NCBI RefSeq assembly: GCF_030272615.1
Contig: NC_081414.1
Coordinates: 304,384,164-304,448,163, forward strand
DNA length: 64,000 nucleotides
Origin: Cryptomeria japonica
Lineage: Eukaryota > Streptophyta > Pinopsida > Cupressales > Cupressaceae
Direction: 5' to 3'
Numbering within the stretch: the first letter of the stretch is position 1; each line of letters opens with the position of its first letter. Below, in pieces: positions 61,400 through 64,000 of this stretch. A program made the translations under genes and the position numbers. The notes under the pieces are model-generated. The model worked only from the letters and a program-made list of their open reading frames with translations, had not been told where the DNA came from and searched no databases.

Positions 61400-62170
61400 T
61401 GTGAGGTGATGGCAAAATCATTCTTTATCTTACTTCTACAATCATTAGCCTTGTGACCAAATTTATTGCAAGAATAGCACTAAATATTAAGTGATTGAGA
61501 GTCCATAGAATTGTGCCTTGGAGGCCTAAATTAATTCATACCCATCTTTCTTCTACATTCGACAACGTTATGCCCAAAATTATTGGAGGAATAACAATCA
61601 CTATTGGAAGATTAAGAATACCTGGTTGGAGTAGCATGTTTAGGAGTAGGTCTTTTGAAGTTCTTCTGATTTTGGACTTGTCTAAAATTGTTCTTCTTTT
61701 CAACTGTCTTCTCATATTCATCATGAGCCTTCTCTTCCTTCTTCTTAGCCTTATCTTTAGTCTTGGAGCCTTCCCCCTTCTCAACACTAAGTACCTCACC
61801 AAGGTTGCTTTTGTCTATCTGCTCTTTTGCACTTTGCAATATTTTTCTCAGAGTTACAATCTCTTCCACAAGCTTAGAGGATTTAGTATTTTTGTCATGA
61901 AGCTTTGAATCCAAACAATTAATAATCATCTTGCCTTCTTCAATTTGAATATTTAAGTTGACAATTTCATCCCTTTCGAGTTTGTCTTCACATTCTTGCT
62001 TTCTTCTTTCTTAGCTTTTAGCTTGGCAATTTCATCTTCTACCATTTTGAGTTTGATTTCACATTCTTTGCTTCCTTCAATTTGAGCTTTTATCTTGACA
62101 ATTGTATTCTCTAACTCATTGAATTTAATCTTGTATCCTCTAGACTCTACCCTTGCAACATATAGCACAT
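61400..62170 (-). pseudogene. Copia-type gag C-terminal region (coiled coil, zinc knuckles)
   Basis: On the - strand: heptad-rich KIKFNELENTIVKIKAQIEG and VEDEIAKLKAKKEESKNVKT, a stop, VEEIVTLRKILQSAKEQIDK, then a basic linker. A degenerate knuckle follows (DCYSSNNFGHNVVEC), then an intact CX2CX4HX4C knuckle, CYSCNKFGHKANDC, near 61450-61490. The coiled coil followed by CCHC knuckles is typical of one group of plant copia gags. Broken by stops near 61950 and 61530. Confidence 0.55.
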
Positions 62171-62180
62171 TAAGAGCACA

Positions 62181-62810
62181 CTAGAGCTCTCCTTCAAGAT
62201 CTACATCACAATAATTTGGATTGAAGTCCCATACTTCTGGTTCCATTGCCTCTAGATCTAATTCAGGATAAATTATATCCTTAATTGCTACATTAGTTTT
62301 TATGTGTTCAAGTGTCGGATCTTCCTCAACTATTACATTGAGATCCAAGAAGAAATTTGCCTCCTTTAATTGATAAAAAATGTTTCTAGTTTTAGATCCT
62401 CCTATTACTAGTCTTCTAGAGTTTTCTTTCTTGATTTCAAAACCCTTGTCATGAAAAATGAGGTTGTAATCTTTTTTGCACATCTGACTAACACTAAGAA
62501 TATTATGCTTGAGTCCTTTAACATAGAGGACATCCTCTATCCTATGTTTTCTATTAAAATGTATTGCTCCTATTCCACAAATTTGTGTTTACCCTTCATC
62601 TCCAAACTTGACAAACCCTTTATTCCACTTGTTAAGACTAATGAACTTTCTCCTATCACCTATCATGTGATTGGAACAACTAATTTCAATCACCCAAGCA
62701 TTTTTTTTTCTTTTGCATGGAAGGCAGTCCACACAATCATAGATTTTTCATTGTTTTTATCAATCTACAAGATACCATACTTCTTACATTTTTCGACACC
62801 ATTCTTTGTT
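62181..62810 (-). pseudogene. Copia protease / GAG-pre-integrase fragment joined to gag-like sequence
   Basis: The protease region reads WVIEISCSNHMIGDRRKF, the same family as 17179-17412, but the catalytic DSG has become EIS. Next, after stops, come CKKDYNLIFHDKGFEIKKEN and SRRLVIGGSKTRNIFYQLKE (GAG-pre-integrase). From about 62350 the frame changes character (LDLEAMEPEVWDFNPNYCDV, DLEGEL), like the beginning of the copia gag coiled-coil region, so two element parts are fused in frame. No integrase follows. Confidence 0.6.
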
Positions 62811-63115
62811 TAATCAACTTTCAAGGCCATAAATAGTTTTTCATTATTTGAATCATCATAATTAGTGTCCTCATCTTGTGAAGAATAGCTTCTCTCTTTA
62901 GAATAAAGACTTCTTCTATTTCTATATTCTCCTCTCTTATTGTTATCTTCTTTGAAAGTACATTTAGAAGGAAAATGACCAATTCTCCCACAATTAAAAC
63001 ATTTGAAAGGTAACATACCTTTGTATTTGTTCATGCCTTTCTTCAATATTCTCACAAAGTTTTCTTAAAGTTCATCAAAGACATCAAGTTGTTTAGCACC
63101 TTCATCTTCTTCCTT
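62810..63115 (-). pseudogene. Copia gag zinc-knuckle segment
   Basis: MRILKKGMNKYKGMLPFKCF followed by a complete CX2CX4HX4C knuckle (CFNCGRIGHFPSKC) and a Lys/Arg/Ser-rich stretch. Same family as the copia at 17.4-17.9 kb, where the first Cys is lost. Confidence 0.7.
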
Positions 63116-63404
63116 TATACTGACTGATAAGTCGGTGTATTGACATGTTTTTATCGAGACTTTTAGGTTTTTTTGGTATCTTTTGGGTTGCATTATGATA
63201 GTAAAATATTGTGCATTGACTATATGTAATCCATGTTTTAAAAACCAAACTTAAGAAATCATGTTTGAACCTTGCCAATTTCTTCCTGTAGCCATGCCAA
63301 TTTATTCCTGCAGCCAAATGGTTTGTCTCTGTGATATGCAGATTATTTAGTATGATTTCATATGTGAGTTAATAAATGTATTAGTTAAAGTAAGATACAT
63401 ATGC

Positions 63405-63785
63405 GTGTCCTTGTATTCTGTTTTTGTTTTAGTGCAGGTAATAATTGATGCTGCAGTGAAGAATTCTCTTCTGCGCCTAAGGACTAGAGAATCACGCCAG
63501 AGGTCTAGAGGTCAAATTGAAGGAGATTCAAGCGAGCACGATCTAAGGCATAATTGGAGTAGTTGTACTTCACCATGGGAGTTTAACTCTAGTAAATGTT
63601 TAATCTGTAAAATATTTCTTTGGCGTCCAAAGGATTGTGGTTCGGTTATAGATCCACAGTTCCTGCAGCCAAGCTCTTTGTTATCCCCTTCATCTGGCAG
63701 TGATCCACCTTTTCTTCTAGGCGTAATTGTAGTTATCCATTGTAGTTTATCTTTTTTATTTAATAAGATCTCCCTTCTTTTCTGA
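63405..63785 (+). CDS. Possible exon, unknown protein
   Basis: An uninterrupted 126-codon frame. A splice-acceptor-like TTTTTGTTTTAGTGCAG lies at 63421-63437; if used, the exon begins with VIIDAAVKNSLLRLRTRESR and ends at the TGA near 63785. It contains an Arg/Ser-rich start, a Cys pair (CLICK), and a Ser/Pro-rich end turning hydrophobic. No domain recognised. It may be a host exon at the window edge or another retroelement fragment. Confidence 0.3.
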   Translation: MSLYSVFVLVQVIIDAAVKNSLLRLRTRESRQRSRGQIEGDSSEHDLRHNWSSCTSPWEFNSSKCLICKIFLWRPKDCGSVIDPQFLQPSSLLSPSSGSDPPFLLGVIVVIHCSLSFLFNKISLLF

Positions 63786-63886
63786 GGGTTAGACAGAATG
63801 GAAAAGGATTGAGCAGTTTTTGTCACGTATTCTAGATTTTCATCTTTTGGATATGTAATTATCTTTCAGGAAGAAATGAATAAAAA

Positions 63887-63974
63887 CATGTTATTTTGAT
63901 TTGTTAAGAGTTCTTTATTGAGAGTTTGAACATGTTATTTTGATTTGTTAAGAGTTCTTTATTGAGAGTTTGAT
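63887..63974 (+). repeat. 44-bp perfect tandem duplication
   Basis: Two identical units, 63887-63930 and 63931-63974, each beginning CATGTTATTTTGATTTG and ending GAGAGTTTGA(A/T). Confidence 0.9.
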
Positions 63975-64000
63975 ATCACTCATCCAAGGGGGCCCACTTG

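Overview
The window looks like an intergenic to genic stretch of a very large, repeat-rich seed-plant genome. A gymnosperm (conifer-like) is my inference, from giant-LTR elements, nested and decayed Ty1/copia and Ty3/gypsy copies, and a tau-class glutathione S-transferase. Only one intact protein-coding gene is convincing: a two-exon tau GST (23791-25371, + strand). Almost everything else is transposable-element sequence, mostly broken by stops and frameshifts.

Layout. 1-4.3 kb: remnant of a Ty3/gypsy element (+ strand; gag/protease piece, PPT, 3' LTR with TATA box) followed by a CA-rich microsatellite. 4.56-20.14 kb: a Ty1/copia element on the - strand (truncated 3' LTR, RNase H, RT, integrase, protease, gag, PBS, 1.6-kb 5' LTR). 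It is split inside pol by a 9.5-kb DNA transposon (5463-14935) with matching terminal inverted repeats and a diverged 9-bp target duplication. That transposon holds a decayed RNase-H-fold transposase-like gene (- strand), a separate + strand gene of unknown function made of short phase-0 exons, a possible captured BTB/POZ exon, an LTR fragment, satellite-like arrays and (GA)n tracts. 20.1-23.7 kb: AT-rich decayed retroelement sequence. 23.8-25.4 kb: the GST gene, whose intron is full of 76-bp tandem repeats.

25.4-31.5 kb: an ancient tandem duplication of about 0.84 kb downstream of the GST. Copy A is interrupted by a 3,740-bp solo LTR (TSD ATTAA). Copy B is interrupted by a 600-bp retroposed segment with a 17-bp TSD. 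Each copy supplies the empty site for the other's insertion. 32.26-46.50 kb: a complete non-autonomous giant-LTR element (LARD-like, - strand) with LTRs of 4.35 and 6.22 kb; the longer one carries an internal tandem duplication of about 1.83 kb. The internal region is about 3.7 kb and has no recognisable coding sequence.

46.5-53.3 kb: a perfect 24-bp hairpin, AT-rich tandem repeats, and a decayed long ORF on the - strand (about 1,000 codons or more, family not recognised) preceded by a GC-rich minisatellite. 55.88-60.02 kb: a 4,139-bp solo LTR (TSD CTAGC) related to the LARD LTR. It sits upstream of a Ty3/gypsy gag start (60.5-61.1 kb). 61.2-63.1 kb: rearranged copia gag/protease pieces on the - strand. 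63.4-63.8 kb: a possible exon-like ORF. No rRNA, tRNA or CRISPR is seen.

The GST is the only gene here with an evident cellular role (cytosolic detoxification). The other coding traces belong to element mobility. The most unusual object is the 9.5-kb TIR element with its two unrelated genes.
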